A stretch of DNA of 64,000 nt from Alteromonas sp. KC3 (GCF_016756315.1 NZ_AP024235.1:1178001-1242000), one strand, 5' to 3'; positions 46,329 through 56,509 are shown, counted from the first letter of the stretch. The notes: generated by a model not told the origin, from the sequence alone. Made by a program: numbers and translations.

Positions 46329-49181
46329 ATGTTTACAAACTCTAGATTGGCTAAGTCAGTTAAGCTGGCTTGTGCCTTCGGCGCACTTTCTGCGTCTATG
46401 ACTGCGACTTCAGTTGTTGCTCAAGAAGACGAGCAGGTAGCTGATGAAGCAGTAGAGAAAATCTCTGTAACAGGTTCACGTATTAAACGTGCTTCTTTAG
46501 AATCAAACAGCCCTGTTGTATCAATCGATGCTTCAGTAATCGAGTCAACTGGTTTCTCTCGTATCGAAGACGTGATGAACACGTTGCCACAGATCGAAGC
46601 AGCGCAAACCGCTTTCCAAGCTAACGGTGCTTCTGGTGTGGCTAACCTTGACCTTCGTGGTCTTGGTCCAAACCGTACACTTGTGCTAGTAAACGGTCGT
46701 CGTCTTCAGCCAGGTGGTGTATACAGCCAAGCGTCTGACGTTAACCAAATTCCAGCAGCACTTGTTAAGCGCGTAGACGTTCTAACTGGTGGTGCATCTA
46801 CTACATACGGTGCTGACGCGGTAGCGGGTGTTGTTAACTTCATCATGGATACTGATTTCACTGGTTTTGAAATCACAGCTACAGCGGGTGGTTACCAGCA
46901 CGATAACGACAACGACTTCATCCAAGGTCTAATGGATGATCGTGGTTTTGAATACCCAGAAGGTTCTAACGGTATTGGCGGTGAGTCTTATGATATCTCT
47001 GTTACTGCTGGTGGCGACTTCGCAGGTGATAAAGGTCACGCGACAGTTTACGGTACATGGCGTCGTAACAACGAAATGCTTCAAGGCGAGCGTGATTACT
47101 CATCATGTGCATTGAACGCAGCAGGTACATCATGTGGTGGTTCATCTACTGCAGTACTACCTAACTCTTTCTTCTACCCAATTGTAGACGGTGCGCCTGA
47201 CTACGGTAATGAGTTGTTCTGGAGCTTGAACGAAGACGGTAGTTTCTCTCCGTACGATGGTACAAACCTGTACAACTACGCGCCAATTAATCACTTCATG
47301 CGTCCAAACGAGCGTTTCACTATTGGTGCATTTGTTGATTACTACATCAACGACGACACGCGCGTATACATGGAAACTAACTTCATGAACGACAGAACAG
47401 CAGGTCAAATCGCTGAATCTGGTACGTTCTATGGTGCAGAGTACCTATTCGATTACAACAACCCAATTCTTTCTGACGCGCAAAAAGCGCAAATTCAGGC
47501 AGCATTTGGCCAAACCGACGCAGACCAATTCGTAGCTTACATCGGTAAGCGTAACGTTGAAGGTGGTCCTCGTGCCGATAACCTAGAGCACAACTCTTTC
47601 CGTATGGTTACTGGTGTTGAAGGTGTGATTAACGATATGTGGTCTTACGACGTAAGCTACATGTACTCTCAAACTAGCTCGTCTTCTGCATACATCAACG
47701 ATTTGTTCCTACCTTCAATTTCTCCTCGTGTAGGTGAAGTAGGTACAGAATGTACTGACGATTGCTTGTTGTACCAAGTATATACGCCATACGGTGTAAC
47801 ACCTGAAATGGCTGGCCAGCTTTCTGGTACTGCTGTTCTTACTGGTAACACGTCACTAATCATCTATAACGGTTTCGTTACTGGTGAATTCGACTTCTCT
47901 CTACCAGGTGCCGATACACCAGTTGCGGCAGTATTTGGTCTAGAGCGTCGTGAAACTGACTTCGAGCGTGTTTCTGATACGGTATACCAAGAAGGTTCAC
48001 TAGTAGGTCAAGGTGGTCCAACCGAAAGCCTAGTAGGTTCATTCGACGTAAACGAAGTATTTACAGAAATTAGCCTACCAGTGATTGAAGATGCGCCAGG
48101 TGTTGAAAACCTAACAGTTGACCTAGCACTACGTATTTCTGATTACACAACGTCTGGTAATGCTACGACTTATAAAGTAGCGGCTGACTGGGCTATCACT
48201 GAAGATTACAAATTCCGTGCAAGCTTCAACCGCGCTATCCGTGCGCCAAACATCAACGAACTATTCGCTGGTCAGAGCATCGGCCTATGGGGTGGTGTAG
48301 ACGGTTGTGCTAACGGTTCTGGTGAAGACGGTGGCGTACTTTACTCAGAAGCACAGTGTGCTGCTACTGGTGTAACTGCTGCTCAGTACGGTTCAATCAC
48401 AGCTAACCCTGCTAACCAGTACAACCAGTTCTCTGGTGGTAACCCGAACCTAGACCCAGAAGAAGCTGATACGTTCACATTCGGTTTTGTTGCATCTCCG
48501 TTTGAAGACTTCGACTTCGCGATCGACTACTGGAAGATCGACATGGAAGAAGTTATCGGTACTGTTGGTGCGCAAACAATTCTTCAATTGTGTGCAACTC
48601 GTGGCGAATTCTGTGACAACGTAAACCGTAGTGCAGCTGGTAGCTTGTGGATCAGCCAAGACGCGTTCATCACTAACCTTTCTGACAACGTAGGTGGTCG
48701 TAAGTGGGCTGGTGTTGACCTTGATATGGCTTACAGCATGGACCTAGCAGGCGGTACACTTCGTACAAACATTGTTGGTTCATACAACCTAGATAAGACA
48801 TATCAGCCACTACTATCTGATCCTTCTCTAGACTACGACTGTTCTGGTATTGTAAGCGTTCAGTGTTTCGCACAGCCTAAGTGGCGTCACACTATGACTG
48901 CTAACTACTCAATGGACGATTGGACAGCAATCGCACGTTGGAGATACTACGGTGACGTAGACTTCGAAGGTGAAGGTGGTCTATCTTCGTACTCGTTCTT
49001 CGACCTTACTGGTAGCTACCAAATCAACGACTACCTAGCAGTATCTGCTGGTGTGAACAACGTTCTTGATAAAGAGCCGCCAATGGTTGGTGGTTCACTA
49101 AGCACTAACGCTAACACTGTAGCAGGCTTCTACGACACACTAGGTCGTTACCTGTTCACTACTGTTACTCTTTCTTTCTAA
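46329..49181 (+). CDS. Large TonB-dependent outer membrane receptor
   Basis: The 950-residue protein has a signal peptide (LACAFGALSASMTATSVVAQ), TonB box-like EKISVTGSRI and plug domain at about 50-180 (LDLRGLGPNRTLVLVNGRRL; GGASTTYGADAVAGVVNF). The barrel ends YLFTTVTLSF with terminal Phe. It belongs to the large receptor class typical of Alteromonadales and Xanthomonads, with oligosaccharide or peptide substrates in studied cases; the substrate here is unknown. Codons are strongly skewed to GGT, CGT, AAC and CTA, suggesting very high expression. GGGAG precedes the start. Confidence 0.95.
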   Translation: MFTNSRLAKSVKLACAFGALSASMTATSVVAQEDEQVADEAVEKISVTGSRIKRASLESNSPVVSIDASVIESTGFSRIEDVMNTLPQIEAAQTAFQANGASGVANLDLRGLGPNRTLVLVNGRRLQPGGVYSQASDVNQIPAALVKRVDVLTGGASTTYGADAVAGVVNFIMDTDFTGFEITATAGGYQHDNDNDFIQGLMDDRGFEYPEGSNGIGGESYDISVTAGGDFAGDKGHATVYGTWRRNNEMLQGERDYSSCALNAAGTSCGGSSTAVLPNSFFYPIVDGAPDYGNELFWSLNEDGSFSPYDGTNLYNYAPINHFMRPNERFTIGAFVDYYINDDTRVYMETNFMNDRTAGQIAESGTFYGAEYLFDYNNPILSDAQKAQIQAAFGQTDADQFVAYIGKRNVEGGPRADNLEHNSFRMVTGVEGVINDMWSYDVSYMYSQTSSSSAYINDLFLPSISPRVGEVGTECTDDCLLYQVYTPYGVTPEMAGQLSGTAVLTGNTSLIIYNGFVTGEFDFSLPGADTPVAAVFGLERRETDFERVSDTVYQEGSLVGQGGPTESLVGSFDVNEVFTEISLPVIEDAPGVENLTVDLALRISDYTTSGNATTYKVAADWAITEDYKFRASFNRAIRAPNINELFAGQSIGLWGGVDGCANGSGEDGGVLYSEAQCAATGVTAAQYGSITANPANQYNQFSGGNPNLDPEEADTFTFGFVASPFEDFDFAIDYWKIDMEEVIGTVGAQTILQLCATRGEFCDNVNRSAAGSLWISQDAFITNLSDNVGGRKWAGVDLDMAYSMDLAGGTLRTNIVGSYNLDKTYQPLLSDPSLDYDCSGIVSVQCFAQPKWRHTMTANYSMDDWTAIARWRYYGDVDFEGEGGLSSYSFFDLTGSYQINDYLAVSAGVNNVLDKEPPMVGGSLSTNANTVAGFYDTLGRYLFTTVTLSF

Positions 49182-49206
49182 TTTTTTAAAAATTAGTTAA
49201 AGCATC

Positions 49207-49238
49207 TAAAAAGCCAGCCGAAAAGCTGGCTTTTTTTA
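49207..49238 (+). terminator. Terminator of the large TonB receptor
   Basis: AAAAAGCCAGC, loop CGAAA, GCTGGCTTTTTTT. Confidence 0.92.
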
Positions 49239-49433
49239 TGCCTGTCTTTTCCTTTTACGCATTAGCGCAAAATATAAATGTGAAAGATAAACCCGGTTTT
49301 TTAAACCTAGCCGCGCTTGATCGCGTTTGATGAAGAGCAATGAATTAACGATTAGCGCTTATTATTCATGGTGAATATTGCTAATGTATAAGTGAGGAAC
49401 AACGCTAAAGCATCTTAGAAATAATAAAAAATA

Positions 49434-51215
49434 ATGAATGACCTAAATCAAATTGGCCAGCTTCTTAAGGCGGGTCAACATCACGACGTACTCAAACTTT
49501 TAAACAAAGCCTTTCCTTCTCATCTTCCCTCGAGTGAGTTAGTAAAAATTGCCAGCTTTTGCGAAGTGAATACTAACCAATTTGAAAAAGCCATTTCCCG
49601 ACTTTCGCAGGCGCTTATTCTTTTTAAAGATGATGTTGGATTACTCATTAGTTTGAGTTTCGCGTACGCTAAAAGTGGCGATGTTGAAAATGCAAGTAAA
49701 ACAGTTTCGCGACTTACACCGCAAACTTTACTTAACGCTTCGCATGTTCATGAACTGCTTTTTTTATTGCGAGAATTTACATTGCGACGCTATGCGGTAA
49801 AAAGTGTAGTAAGTGCTATTTATAGCAATGGTCAACAGGTTTACGGTAATGACGAAAAGGTACTAAGTCAGTTACTGCATAGTGCAAAACAAGCTAAGTT
49901 ATGGGAAGTAACGTTAACCATTTCAAATAAGCTCTATCAACGTTTAAAAAAAGATACTTTCATTATTGAGCAAGCAATTGCACTTCGCTTTTTAAATCGC
50001 CCCTCAGATGCTATAGCGTTACTTGAGAAATTGACTTCATCAATAAACCATTTTGCCGTGTTTCATAACCTGGCCAATGTGTATTCAGATAATGGCGAAC
50101 TGCAAAAGGCACTCGTGTACTACGAAAAGGCCATACGACTCAATCCAGATTACGTAGAATCACTGGTGAATCATGCAAAGGTGTCGTTTGAGTTAGGTAA
50201 TACAACAACGTGGCTGAATTTGTTTGAGCAAATAATAAAACAAAAGGCGCACTCTGTTACACACTGTATTGCCTATATTAATTTATTAATTGAAGGAAAG
50301 GACTATTCAAAAGCCATCACCATCATTGAGCAGATGGCAGATGAAAATAACCAACCTATTTATGCGTTATTAAAGGCAAAGGCGCTACGATTAGACAATA
50401 AGCCAGATGAAGCTTTGGCGGTGCTTGAACCGTTTTCACAGCGCAATATTGCAGAAATTAATCTAGAACTTTCTGAAATTGCATTAACGCTTAAAAACAC
50501 AGCGTTAGCAGCGCAGCAGCTGGAAGCTGTTAAGAAAAGCGCTCCACTTAATTTTGCGATGCAGCAAATCGTAAAGTCGAACGCCTACATTGTAGACAGA
50601 CTACTTGAATTACCAATAGCGCCAGCGCTACAACAAGCAGTGTGGCAAAAAACTGTGAGTGAGACTGAAGTACCAATGTCGGCTATTCGAGAACATTTAG
50701 AAACATTACACGGTGATTTGTCATCACCAGTTAATCAGTCGGTTCAAAGAGGTACGCAAACGAGAGGAAACTTATTCCCCACGAAAAATAGCAACCTCAA
50801 CGCGCTTGAGGCGTTTATTAAACACCAGATTGTCGATTTTATCAGTGAGAACGCGTCATATCTTAGTGTTGAAAATAACAACAGGTTAACTGCAGATATG
50901 ATTGAGTTCAGCGGTTCGTGGTCCGTATTAAATAAGTTTGATGGATATCACGTACCACATTACCACTCAAATGGTCTGGTGAGTGGTGTTTTCTACGTAG
51001 ACGTGCCGAAAGACTTGAGCGAGCATGATGTAAGTGGGCACCTGCATTTAGGGAGAGTAGATAAAACACCATTCTATTTGATTGACCATTTTACAACGGT
51101 TAAGCCTGAGAATGGCAAACTGGTCCTATTTCCCTCACATGCGTGGCATGGTACTTTCCCTACCGAACGAGAAGGAAACCGTTTAACTATCGCGTTTGAT
51201 GCTATTATTAGTTGA
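49434..51215 (+). CDS. TPR-repeat protein with C-terminal 2-oxoglutarate/Fe(II) oxygenase domain
   Basis: The 593-residue protein has TPR repeats over about 1-380 (for example NLANVYSDNGELQKALVYYEKAIRLNPDYVESLVNHAKVSFELG) and a C-terminal domain at about 420-590 of the putative 2OG-FeII oxygenase family. Likely iron ligands are in HVPHYHSNG (His506, His509, His511) and AWHG (His572), with 2-oxoglutarate-binding Arg583 in NRLTIAFD. The substrate is unknown; the TPR part suggests a protein. It sits between the large TonB receptor and the TonB operon. No signal peptide, so cytosolic. Confidence 0.85.
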   Translation: MNDLNQIGQLLKAGQHHDVLKLLNKAFPSHLPSSELVKIASFCEVNTNQFEKAISRLSQALILFKDDVGLLISLSFAYAKSGDVENASKTVSRLTPQTLLNASHVHELLFLLREFTLRRYAVKSVVSAIYSNGQQVYGNDEKVLSQLLHSAKQAKLWEVTLTISNKLYQRLKKDTFIIEQAIALRFLNRPSDAIALLEKLTSSINHFAVFHNLANVYSDNGELQKALVYYEKAIRLNPDYVESLVNHAKVSFELGNTTTWLNLFEQIIKQKAHSVTHCIAYINLLIEGKDYSKAITIIEQMADENNQPIYALLKAKALRLDNKPDEALAVLEPFSQRNIAEINLELSEIALTLKNTALAAQQLEAVKKSAPLNFAMQQIVKSNAYIVDRLLELPIAPALQQAVWQKTVSETEVPMSAIREHLETLHGDLSSPVNQSVQRGTQTRGNLFPTKNSNLNALEAFIKHQIVDFISENASYLSVENNNRLTADMIEFSGSWSVLNKFDGYHVPHYHSNGLVSGVFYVDVPKDLSEHDVSGHLHLGRVDKTPFYLIDHFTTVKPENGKLVLFPSHAWHGTFPTEREGNRLTIAFDAIIS

Positions 51216-51555
51216 AAGCGCACCCACAGGGTTCACAGTTACAAGTGCCACAACTGTTAAATGTTGCGCTTTTGTTGAGGAATTGAATTAATCGATTAAG
51301 TATCAAACTGGAGTGACGTAATTAATTAACAATCTTATTTGTTGGTATATTAATCAATTGATTTAAAAACCACATGGTGTAAACAGCCTGTTACTTGACT
51401 CGTTATACCAATCCGTGTGAGTATACTACGTTCGTAGTACTGACGATTGACGTTAGTACTGCATTCCTGAAACAAAATTGTGAAAGTTTTATACGCCCCT
51501 TGCCCGAATATTTTCCTATCGGCGAGGATTCAAATAAGAAATTTGGTTGGGAACT
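51216..51555. promoter_or_regulatory. Regulatory region upstream of the TonB operon with nested palindromes
   Basis: No gene is visible. TACTACG-TT-CGTAGTA (51424-51439) overlaps a second inverted repeat, AGTACTGACG (51436-51445) / CGTTAGTACT (51451-51460) with one mismatch. These mutually exclusive structures lie about 100 nt before the DUF3450 start and may be an operator or an RNA switch. Confidence 0.4.
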
Positions 51556-52326
51556 ATGTCCAAAATGAGCAAGAGAACTCTTATTGCTTCTACTGTTATG
51601 GGTGCATTCGCACTAACAGGTAGCGCAGTCTCTGCAGATACGCTAGAAGATCTTCATAAAGAAGAAGCGAAAATCCACGCGGCTGCAGCGAAATCTCAAG
51701 AAAAAATCAACACGTTGTTTGAACAATCTCAGGAACTACTTGTTGAGTATCGTCAAACAGTAGATGAGACAGAAAACCTTAAGATCTACAACGATTACAT
51801 CGCTAGCCTTGTTGCAGACCAACAACGCGGTATTGATTCACTTCAGCGTCAAATCGACAGCATCGAAGAAACTAAGCAGGGCATCGTTCCTCTTATGTTC
51901 CGTATGATCGATAGCCTAGAGCAGTTCATCAAGCTTGACCGTCCAATTCACTTGGAAGAGCGTCTTGCGCGTGTAGAGCGTCTTCGTGACATCATGGCTA
52001 ACTCAAACGTTACTGTTTCTGAACAGTTCCGTCAGGTGCTAGAAGCATACCTAGTTGAAGTTGAGTACGGTACGAAGATTAACTCTTACCAAGGTACAAT
52101 CAACGACGCAGGTACAGAAGTAACTGTTGACTTCTTCAACCTAGGTCGTACAGCTCTTACTGCACTTTCACTAGATCAAACTCACGCATGGGTTTGGAAT
52201 AATGAAACTCGCTCTTGGGAAAAACTAGGCGATGAGTACCTGTCTTCAGTAATCGAAGCAGTTAAAATGGCTAACGGTTCAATCCCAGCGGACCTAATTA
52301 AAATTCCAGTTAGCGCAGCGGAGTAA
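51556..52326 (+). CDS. DUF3450 periplasmic coiled-coil protein of the TonB system
   Basis: 256 residues from ATG at 51556; signal peptide MSKMSKRTLIASTVMGAFALTGSAVSA, then a coiled-coil from about 30 to 130 and a small C-terminal domain (TVDFFNLGRTALTALSLDQTHAWVWNNETRSWEKL). DUF3450 genes accompany TtpC-type TonB operons in marine gammaproteobacteria. The role is unknown; it may support the energy-transduction complex. Codons are highly biased, like those of the receptor upstream. Confidence 0.88.
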   Translation: MSKMSKRTLIASTVMGAFALTGSAVSADTLEDLHKEEAKIHAAAAKSQEKINTLFEQSQELLVEYRQTVDETENLKIYNDYIASLVADQQRGIDSLQRQIDSIEETKQGIVPLMFRMIDSLEQFIKLDRPIHLEERLARVERLRDIMANSNVTVSEQFRQVLEAYLVEVEYGTKINSYQGTINDAGTEVTVDFFNLGRTALTALSLDQTHAWVWNNETRSWEKLGDEYLSSVIEAVKMANGSIPADLIKIPVSAAE

Positions 52327-52332
52327 TAGTTA

Positions 52333-53691
52333 ATGAAACCAGTATTCAAAACTCTTTTAGCCGCGGTAGCAGTTGCGGTTACAGCAACCGGAGTACAAGC
52401 TCAGGAAGCAAAGAGCCTTAAAGATCTTCTTGATCAAGTACAGCAAAACCGTGTTTCTGAAGCACGTCTAGACAAGCAACGCGAAGCTGAATTCCAATCA
52501 GCACGCGCTGACAAACAAGCACTTCTTCGCAAAGCGCAAGCTGACCTTAAAGCTGAACAAGCGCGTGGCGATCGTCTACAGAAGCAATTCTCTGACAACG
52601 AAGTTACATTGAACGAAAAAGCAGCTGAGCTAGATCAAGCGACAGGTACGCTTGGTGAAATGTTCGGTGTTGTACGTCAAGCGTCTTCTGAAGCGTTTGG
52701 TCGTATCTCTACTTCAATCGTAAGTGCACAATTCCCTGGCCGTGGTGAATTCCTAGCTGCAATGTCTGAAGACTCTAAAGGTCTTCCAAACATTAAAGAA
52801 CTAGAAGACCTATGGTTCGCACTTCAAAAAGAAATGACTGAAGGTGGTGAAGTAGTTAAGTTCACTACAGAAGTTGTAAATCTTGACGGTGGTTCATCAC
52901 AACAAGAAGTACTACGTGTTGGTACATTTAACCTTGTCGGTGAAGCAGGTTACCTAGCGTACGACGCTGAAGGTGAAATTGTTCAGCCTTTAGGTCGTCA
53001 ACCAGATGGTCACTTCGTTGCGTCTACTCAAGACCTAATGGAAGCGACTTCAGGTTTCACTCCTTTCTTCGCTGACCCTTCTCAAGGTGCAATCCTTGGT
53101 CTATTGAAGCAGAAAGCGACAATGTCTGAGCGTTATCACGCAGGTGGCCCAGTAGGTTACACAATCACGCTAATGCTAGCGGTTGGTCTACTAATCGGTC
53201 TTTACAAAATGATTACGCTAACTATCGTTGGCGGCAAAATGCGTTCACAGCTTAAGAACGTAAGTAACCCTTCTGAAGGCAACCCACTAGGTCGCATTCT
53301 TAAGGTTTACCAAGAGAACAAAAATGCTGACGCTGAAAACCTTGAGCTTAAGCTTGATGAAGCTATCCTTCGTGAACTTCCACGTATCGAAAGCGGTATC
53401 AACGTAATCAAGATCTTCGCAGCGATTGCTCCTCTACTAGGTCTACTTGGTACAGTACTTGGTATGATCGAGACATTCCAAACTATCACACTATTCGGTA
53501 CTGGTGACCCACGTATGATGGCAGGAAGTATCTCAATGGCGCTTGTAACTACTGCTCAAGGTATTATCGCGGCTCTGCCTCTAATCCTTACTCACAGCAT
53601 CGTAGCGTCTCGTAGCAAGTCAATCATCCACATTCTTGATGAGCAAACTGCGGGTATCGTAGCTGCTCACACAGAGTCGGAGAAGGCGTAA
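52333..53691 (+). CDS. TtpC-like MotA/TolQ/ExbB family protein with periplasmic domain
   Basis: The 452-residue protein has a signal peptide (LLAAVAVAVTATGVQA), a periplasmic coiled-coil region at about 25-110, a globular part to 260, then an ExbB-like C-terminal half with three membrane segments and GVNVIKIFAAIAPLLGLLGTVLGMIETFQ-like core and GSISMALVTTAQGIIAALP. It is the long partner (TtpC in Vibrio) of TonB2-type systems. It begins 6 nt after the DUF3450 gene and ends 1 nt before exbB. Codon bias remains high through this gene. Confidence 0.9.
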   Translation: MKPVFKTLLAAVAVAVTATGVQAQEAKSLKDLLDQVQQNRVSEARLDKQREAEFQSARADKQALLRKAQADLKAEQARGDRLQKQFSDNEVTLNEKAAELDQATGTLGEMFGVVRQASSEAFGRISTSIVSAQFPGRGEFLAAMSEDSKGLPNIKELEDLWFALQKEMTEGGEVVKFTTEVVNLDGGSSQQEVLRVGTFNLVGEAGYLAYDAEGEIVQPLGRQPDGHFVASTQDLMEATSGFTPFFADPSQGAILGLLKQKATMSERYHAGGPVGYTITLMLAVGLLIGLYKMITLTIVGGKMRSQLKNVSNPSEGNPLGRILKVYQENKNADAENLELKLDEAILRELPRIESGINVIKIFAAIAPLLGLLGTVLGMIETFQTITLFGTGDPRMMAGSISMALVTTAQGIIAALPLILTHSIVASRSKSIIHILDEQTAGIVAAHTESEKA

Positions 53692-53692
53692 T

Positions 53693-54217
53693 ATGAATTA
53701 CCTGATTGGATTATTTGAATCGGTCAGGGACTTTATCGCTACCGGCGGTGACGTACTTTACTTCGTTGCTGCCGCGCTCTTTCTCATGTGGGTATTAATG
53801 ATTGAGCGTTACTGGTATTTAACCTCGGTCTTTCCAAAGGTGAAGAAAAACATCATCGCCAATTGGGATGCCCGAGCTGATACCACTTCATGGTATGCGC
53901 ATAGAATCCGTGACGCGTGGATTTCTCAAGCGTCAGACGACCTAAACGCTAGAATGCTGATTATTAGAACCATTATTGCAATGTGTCCACTAATCGGGCT
54001 ACTGGGAACAGTAACCGGTATGATCGGTGTTTTCGAGACTATGGCAACACAGGGCACCAGCAACGCTCGTCTTATGGCCGCTGGTATCTCTATGGCAACA
54101 ATCCCGACGATGGCGGGAATGGTTGCTGCGCTATCTGGACTGTTCATCAGTTCACGTCTTGAAGCGAAAGTGAAGCTGGCAAGAGAAGGGCTAGTTGATA
54201 GCCTGCCACATCATTAG
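53693..54217 (+). CDS. exbB: ExbB proton channel subunit
   Basis: The 174-residue protein has three membrane segments and the ExbB core LIIRTIIAMCPLIGLLGTVTGMIGVFETMATQGTSNARLMAAGISMATIPTMAGMVAAL. It forms the proton channel with ExbD that energises TonB. The start is 1 nt after the TtpC-like stop. Codon use is much less biased than in the two preceding genes. Confidence 0.94.
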   Translation: MNYLIGLFESVRDFIATGGDVLYFVAAALFLMWVLMIERYWYLTSVFPKVKKNIIANWDARADTTSWYAHRIRDAWISQASDDLNARMLIIRTIIAMCPLIGLLGTVTGMIGVFETMATQGTSNARLMAAGISMATIPTMAGMVAALSGLFISSRLEAKVKLAREGLVDSLPHH

Positions 54218-54228
54218 AGAGAGAGATT

Positions 54229-54627
54229 ATGGCTCGAAAAGTCAGAACCGAGGAAGAAGATGCACAGATCGACATGACGCCCATGTTGGACATCGTGTTT
54301 ATCATGCTTATCTTCTTTATCGTTACCACTGTTTTCGTTAAAGAAGCAGGGATTGAAGTTAACAAGCCAGATGCGAGCCAGGCGATTCTTCACAAAAATG
54401 CAAACATCTTTATCGCCGTAACGGAAGATGGAAATGTTTGGTTAGATAAACGTGAAGTAGCGCCGGACAGCGTAAGAGCGAATATTGAAAGACTGCTTAC
54501 CGAGCAGCCTACTGACTACGTAATCATTCAAGCTGATGTAAAAGCGAAGCATGGTTTAGTAGTTGAGATTATGGATCAGGTTAAAGCCGCTGGCGTTAAC
54601 CGAGTCTCGGTAGCGGCAAGGGGATAA
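54229..54627 (+). CDS. exbD: ExbD biopolymer transport protein
   Basis: The 132-residue protein has an N-terminal cytosolic tail, one membrane segment starting with the catalytic Asp region [23 protein letters not shown] (Asp25 is the expected proton carrier) and a periplasmic domain [25 protein letters not shown]. It works with ExbB and TonB. AGAGAG precedes the start. Confidence 0.95.
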   Translation: MARKVRTEEEDAQIDMTPMLDIVFIMLIFFIVTTVFVKEAGIEVNKPDASQAILHKNANIFIAVTEDGNVWLDKREVAPDSVRANIERLLTEQPTDYVIIQADVKAKHGLVVEIMDQVKAAGVNRVSVAARG

Positions 54628-54628
54628 G

Positions 54629-55240
54629 ATGTTACGTATAATTGTATCTATATTTTTAGGTGCTGGTGTTGCATTCGCCCTGTTCGTTCTAATGGCAAAG
54701 TTGATTGAGAACTCATCTAGACCAGCAGACGAAGTTCCGCCTGCACCGGTGATCGATATTGTAATGCAGGAACCAGACGACCAGACGCAAACGCGTACTC
54801 GTGTTCCGCCTCCGCCTCCGCCGCCACCGCCTCAGCCTCCAAAAATGGAGCAAGTTGAGCCGGAAGCAGCAGAACCTGATGCAGATGGTTTTAGCCTAGC
54901 TATTCCTGCTGTAGATACAGGTGGTGTTGGTGTAAACATTGGTGGTGTTGGTGCAATGCAGCGCGATGGTGATGCTACACCTATCGTTCGTATCGACCCG
55001 AAATATCCGCCTGATGCAGCCCGTGACGGCCGTGAAGGTTGGGTAAGACTGTCATTCACTATCAACGAAGTTGGTGGTGTAGACGATATCGAAGTTATTG
55101 ATGCTGAACCTAAGCGTATTTTCGACCGTGAAGCACGTCGTGCTTTGCGTAAATGGAAATATAAGCCTAAGATCGTAGATGGCAAGCCGGTTAAACAACC
55201 TGGCATGTTCGTACAGCTAGACTTTAAACTGGAGCAATAG
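54629..55240 (+). CDS. tonB: TonB energy transducer
   Basis: The 203-residue protein has an N-terminal membrane anchor ([22 protein letters not shown]), a proline-rich span with nine consecutive Pro near residues 60-68, and a C-terminal TonB domain at about 115-203 ([31 protein letters not shown], ending [10 protein letters not shown]). The short proline span is like TonB2. The nine-Pro run should depend on EF-P for translation. It lies 1 nt after exbD. Confidence 0.94.
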   Translation: MLRIIVSIFLGAGVAFALFVLMAKLIENSSRPADEVPPAPVIDIVMQEPDDQTQTRTRVPPPPPPPPPQPPKMEQVEPEAAEPDADGFSLAIPAVDTGGVGVNIGGVGAMQRDGDATPIVRIDPKYPPDAARDGREGWVRLSFTINEVGGVDDIEVIDAEPKRIFDREARRALRKWKYKPKIVDGKPVKQPGMFVQLDFKLEQ

Positions 55241-55243
55241 ATC

Positions 55244-56509
55244 ATGATGAAACGTTCATTCAAAATGACAGCCGTTGCTTTAGTGCTTGGTGCAGGCGCG
55301 GTGCTTTCAGCACCCGTTGCACTGGCGCAGTCTTCGCCTGTTGTTTGTCCTGGATATCAAAAGGGTAAAACAACGCTTGTAGGCGAGCGTACCGGTAAAA
55401 AGGTTCAAAAAGCATTTGAGTTCTACAACGAAGACCAAGTTACCGAAGCACTAAACGTATTATATGAAATCGATCCGTCGGACGATTTCGATAAAGCTTA
55501 CGTTAAACGCTTTATTGGTAACCTTTTGGCTTCTCAAGAAGGCCAAGGCTTAAAAGCGTATGGCTACCTTGAAGACTCAGTTCAGCCTAAAGTTCTTAAC
55601 GACTTAGAACATTCTCAAACACTTAAGTTACTTGGTGACTTAAGCATGCAAGAGAATAAGTACACTGACGCGATTAAGTGGTATAACGAGTGGATGACAT
55701 TCACTTGTAAAGAAGACGCTGATGTATATACGCGTTTGGCACAGGCTTACTATGAATCTAAGCAATTAGCGAAGATTGTAGAGCCAGCGGATAAAGCAAT
55801 TGCTTTGTACGAAGAGCCAAACAAAAACCCTTATGTACTAAAGCTTACTTCGTACTACGAGCGTAAGATGTTCCCTGAGACGGTTGCAGTAGCAGAAGAA
55901 CTTGTACGTAAATTTCCTGAAACACCTAACTGGTGGACTCAACTTGGTTTCTTCTACCTACTTGTAGAAGATTACAAGAAAGGTCTTTCAACGTTTGAAC
56001 TTGCTTATATGCAAGATTACTTGAAAAAAGACAGTGAAATTAAAACGCTTGCACAGCTTTATCAAACTAACGGTATGCCTTATAAAGCAGCTAAACTGCT
56101 TGAAAAGCATATGAAAGAAGGTTTGCTTAAAGATGATGCAGATATGCTAGCGAATATTGCAAACGCATATCACCAGGCGAAGAACTACAAAACAGCTGCG
56201 AACATGTACGCACGTGCAGCAGCGAAAAGTTCTGACCCAGAGCATTACCGCAAGCAAGGTACACTATTGTTAGTGGCTGAAGACTACAAAGGCGCAATCA
56301 AAGCACTTGAAAATGCTCTTGAGCGCGGCGCTGAAGACCCAGAGAAGATTCACTTCACACTTATGGAAGCGAATTTCTATGCGGGTAACTTCAAGTCTGC
56401 TTATAGACATGTACAGGAAGCTAAGAAAGACCGCTCACTACGCCGCAATGCTGCTGCGTGGGAACCTTACATCAAGGAAAAAGCGAAGAACCGTGGTATT
56501 AGCATTTAA
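55244..56509 (+). CDS. Periplasmic TPR protein of the TonB operon
   Basis: The 421-residue protein has a signal peptide (MTAVALVLGAGAVLSAPVALA) and TPR repeats across 60-400 (for example DADMLANIANAYHQAKNYKTAANMYARAAAKS). Similar TPR proteins end TtpC/TonB2 operons; a role in assembling or stabilising the complex is inferred. It begins 3 nt after tonB and ends the operon at a strong terminator. Confidence 0.9.
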   Translation: MMKRSFKMTAVALVLGAGAVLSAPVALAQSSPVVCPGYQKGKTTLVGERTGKKVQKAFEFYNEDQVTEALNVLYEIDPSDDFDKAYVKRFIGNLLASQEGQGLKAYGYLEDSVQPKVLNDLEHSQTLKLLGDLSMQENKYTDAIKWYNEWMTFTCKEDADVYTRLAQAYYESKQLAKIVEPADKAIALYEEPNKNPYVLKLTSYYERKMFPETVAVAEELVRKFPETPNWWTQLGFFYLLVEDYKKGLSTFELAYMQDYLKKDSEIKTLAQLYQTNGMPYKAAKLLEKHMKEGLLKDDADMLANIANAYHQAKNYKTAANMYARAAAKSSDPEHYRKQGTLLLVAEDYKGAIKALENALERGAEDPEKIHFTLMEANFYAGNFKSAYRHVQEAKKDRSLRRNAAAWEPYIKEKAKNRGISI

